Positions 40,935 to 42,082 of a DNA stretch of 42,082 nucleotides are shown piece by piece. Both the position numbers and the translations under genes were made by a program. Below the pieces are notes generated by a model. It worked only from the letters and a program-made list of their open reading frames with translations, was not told the DNA's origin and made no database searches. This DNA comes from Synergistaceae bacterium. Its GTDB lineage: Bacteria; Synergistota; Synergistia; Synergistales; Aminobacteriaceae. Positions within the stretch are counted from its first letter, which is position 1; each line of letters opens with the position of its first letter. The stretch lies in the NCBI GenBank assembly GCA_017446055.1, contig JAFSRQ010000025.1, forward strand, positions 1 to 42,082, given 5' to 3'.

Positions 40935-42082
40935 TCACTTCTCGCCGCCGCCACTGTCCGAAGCCCTCTCAATCATGCGGTAGACTCTCTTGGCGACGCA
41001 CTGCCCAACGGTGATGCCTGTGATGTTCTCGTTGTCCCCGCTCTGTGTGAAGACAGTTTTACCGCCGGACTCAGCAAGCCGGAACGTGAACGCCCCCAGC
41101 GTGGTGTTGCCCGCAGTCCTGCTTGCGCTGAAGGAGTCGGAGCTGTCCTCGTGGGTGCAGGTGTACAGGCTGAAGTTGCCCGCAACTTTTCCGTCCGCGT
41201 CAAGGAAGGCAAGATTTACCCGCACATATGGAGCATCGTTGTAGTTCTCGAAGTACAGCAGAACCTGCCCGCCCGCCGGGACATTCAAGGTTTGCGCTCC
41301 GTTCCTGTCCGTGTAGCTGAAGGTGAACGCTTCTTCTGCCGTGCCTATGTAGCCGTAGGTGAGGCTCATATTATTTGCGTACATAAACTCGCTGGCTTGG
41401 TAGTTTCCAGCCGAAGCAGAGTACCTGACCAGTGAGGCCATTGCGTTTTTCCACGTGTCATTGTAGGTGTCAGAACCCAGTACAGCCTTCGCGTAAACCA
41501 GCGGGGAAAATCCGTAGTCAATATCATCTTCCGTTGAGCCGTCAAATTTCGCCGTGAGATGAAAGTTAGCGAACAACTCAGCCGCAGGTATTCCCCCGGT
41601 CTTGATGACGTAATCGCCGCCGGACTGTTCCAGCGTGAACGGGAAATCCACATCCTTCATTTGTTGTTCGTCATTGTCCCAAACGGATTGTGCCAGCGTT
41701 ACGTTCCCTGCCGTAAGCGTCCTGCCGTCTCCGGGAGTGATGTAGATGTATGCTGAAGTCTCGTAGTCGAGGTTGAGCGCGAGGTCTACGTTTGTTACAC
41801 CGCTGCTCTTGGTCTTGGTGAACGCTGCCTCTGAGACATAGCCCGCGGCCTCTGTGATTTCGTCATCCGTCAGGACATGCACAGCTTCCTCGTCCATCGG
41901 TGTGAAGAGTCCCTGATATTTCCCGTCCGTGAGAGTCCATCCTTTGACCTCAGCAAGAAACTTCTGCGTGTAATGCCCGTAATCCTCGACAGCCTGCACC
42001 AAGTCGTCCGCCTCAAGGCTGAAATCCTTTGAGTACAGCTGAAAGTATGTCTTCACGTATTGCTGGACGGAGTAATCCTGTG
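40935..42082 (-). CDS. C-terminal part of a large surface-type protein (5' end outside window)
   Basis: The frame stays open to the window edge, so at least 381 residues of a larger protein are seen; a GTG at 42056 is probably internal. The segment DYSVQQYVKTYFQLYS and DLVQAVEDYGHYTQKFL resembles the C-terminal module after leucine-rich or Ig repeats in secreted proteins of gut anaerobes. Asp/Thr/Gly-rich beta sequence follows, with a Ser/Gly tail. No membrane anchor or Synergist-CTERM tail is seen. Function is unknown. The small-peptide gene follows at 18 bases. Confidence 0.65.
   Translation of the reverse strand, partial: QDYSVQQYVKTYFQLYSKDFSLEADDLVQAVEDYGHYTQKFLAEVKGWTLTDGKYQGLFTPMDEEAVHVLTDDEITEAAGYVSEAAFTKTKSSGVTNVDLALNLDYETSAYIYITPGDGRTLTAGNVTLAQSVWDNDEQQMKDVDFPFTLEQSGGDYVIKTGGIPAAELFANFHLTAKFDGSTEDDIDYGFSPLVYAKAVLGSDTYNDTWKNAMASLVRYSASAGNYQASEFMYANNMSLTYGYIGTAEEAFTFSYTDRNGAQTLNVPAGGQVLLYFENYNDAPYVRVNLAFLDADGKVAGNFSLYTCTHEDSSDSFSASRTAGNTTLGAFTFRLAESGGKTVFTQSGDNENITGITVGQCVAKRVYRMIERASDSGGGEK

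Overview
The window is bacterial, about 53% G+C by eye, gene-dense, and best assigned to the phylum Synergistota (Synergistaceae-like). The main reason is the large exported protein at 20210-22891. It ends in a Synergist-CTERM sorting tail: a Gly-rich segment with one Cys, a hydrophobic stretch, then basic residues. The truncated protein at 1-518 has Ig-like and acidic modules of the kind found in surface proteins of that phylum. TTG start codons are unusually frequent. The genus cannot be read from the sequence.

Layout. 1-518: 3' end of a surface protein. 584-5935 (-): alpha-2-macroglobulin with an intact CLEQ thioester. 6058-6969 (+): CheV. 7015-11420 (-): a translation and nucleotide cluster, rpsO, rpmE, thyX, DUF1385, prfA, prmC and a type IV prepilin-like gene, with several overlapping junctions. 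11545-19399 (-): a mobile or defence-type stretch. It holds two tandem BrnT/BrnA pairs, a decayed segment, ssrA (tmRNA) directly downstream of smpB, two tandem YafQ-type pairs, and a single-chain restriction-modification protein with nuclease, methyltransferase and two target-recognition domains. 19478-22891 (+): NAD(P)HX epimerase and the Synergist-CTERM protein. 22936-26357 (-): the operon asd-hom-lysC of the aspartate pathway.

26413-30309 is partly decayed. It has a nucleoside hydrolase with an in-frame TAG at codon 50, a membrane-anchored coiled-coil protein with five 33-bp repeats, and a badly broken large exported protein with a BACON-like C terminus. 30414-33380 (+): a solitary PTS IIA protein, then a striking fusion of a TctC-type solute receptor to a CitMHS-type permease. 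33537-35069 (+): three copies of an M48 metallopeptidase gene, the first a remnant. 35213-40721 (+): a compact five-gene run of exported protein, TPR-like protein, Lon-like protease, endonuclease III and L,D-transpeptidase. 40773-42082 (-): a 47-residue peptide gene directly downstream of a truncated large surface-type protein.

How the parts fit. The smpB-ssrA ribosome-rescue pair lies between modules encoding RNA-cleaving toxins, whose products are the truncated mRNAs that tmRNA handles. Promoters often carry an extended -10 (TGCTATAAT-like) with little -35. The most unusual items are the receptor-permease fusion, the toxin-antitoxin/restriction cluster around smpB-ssrA, and the small peptide beside the surface protein.
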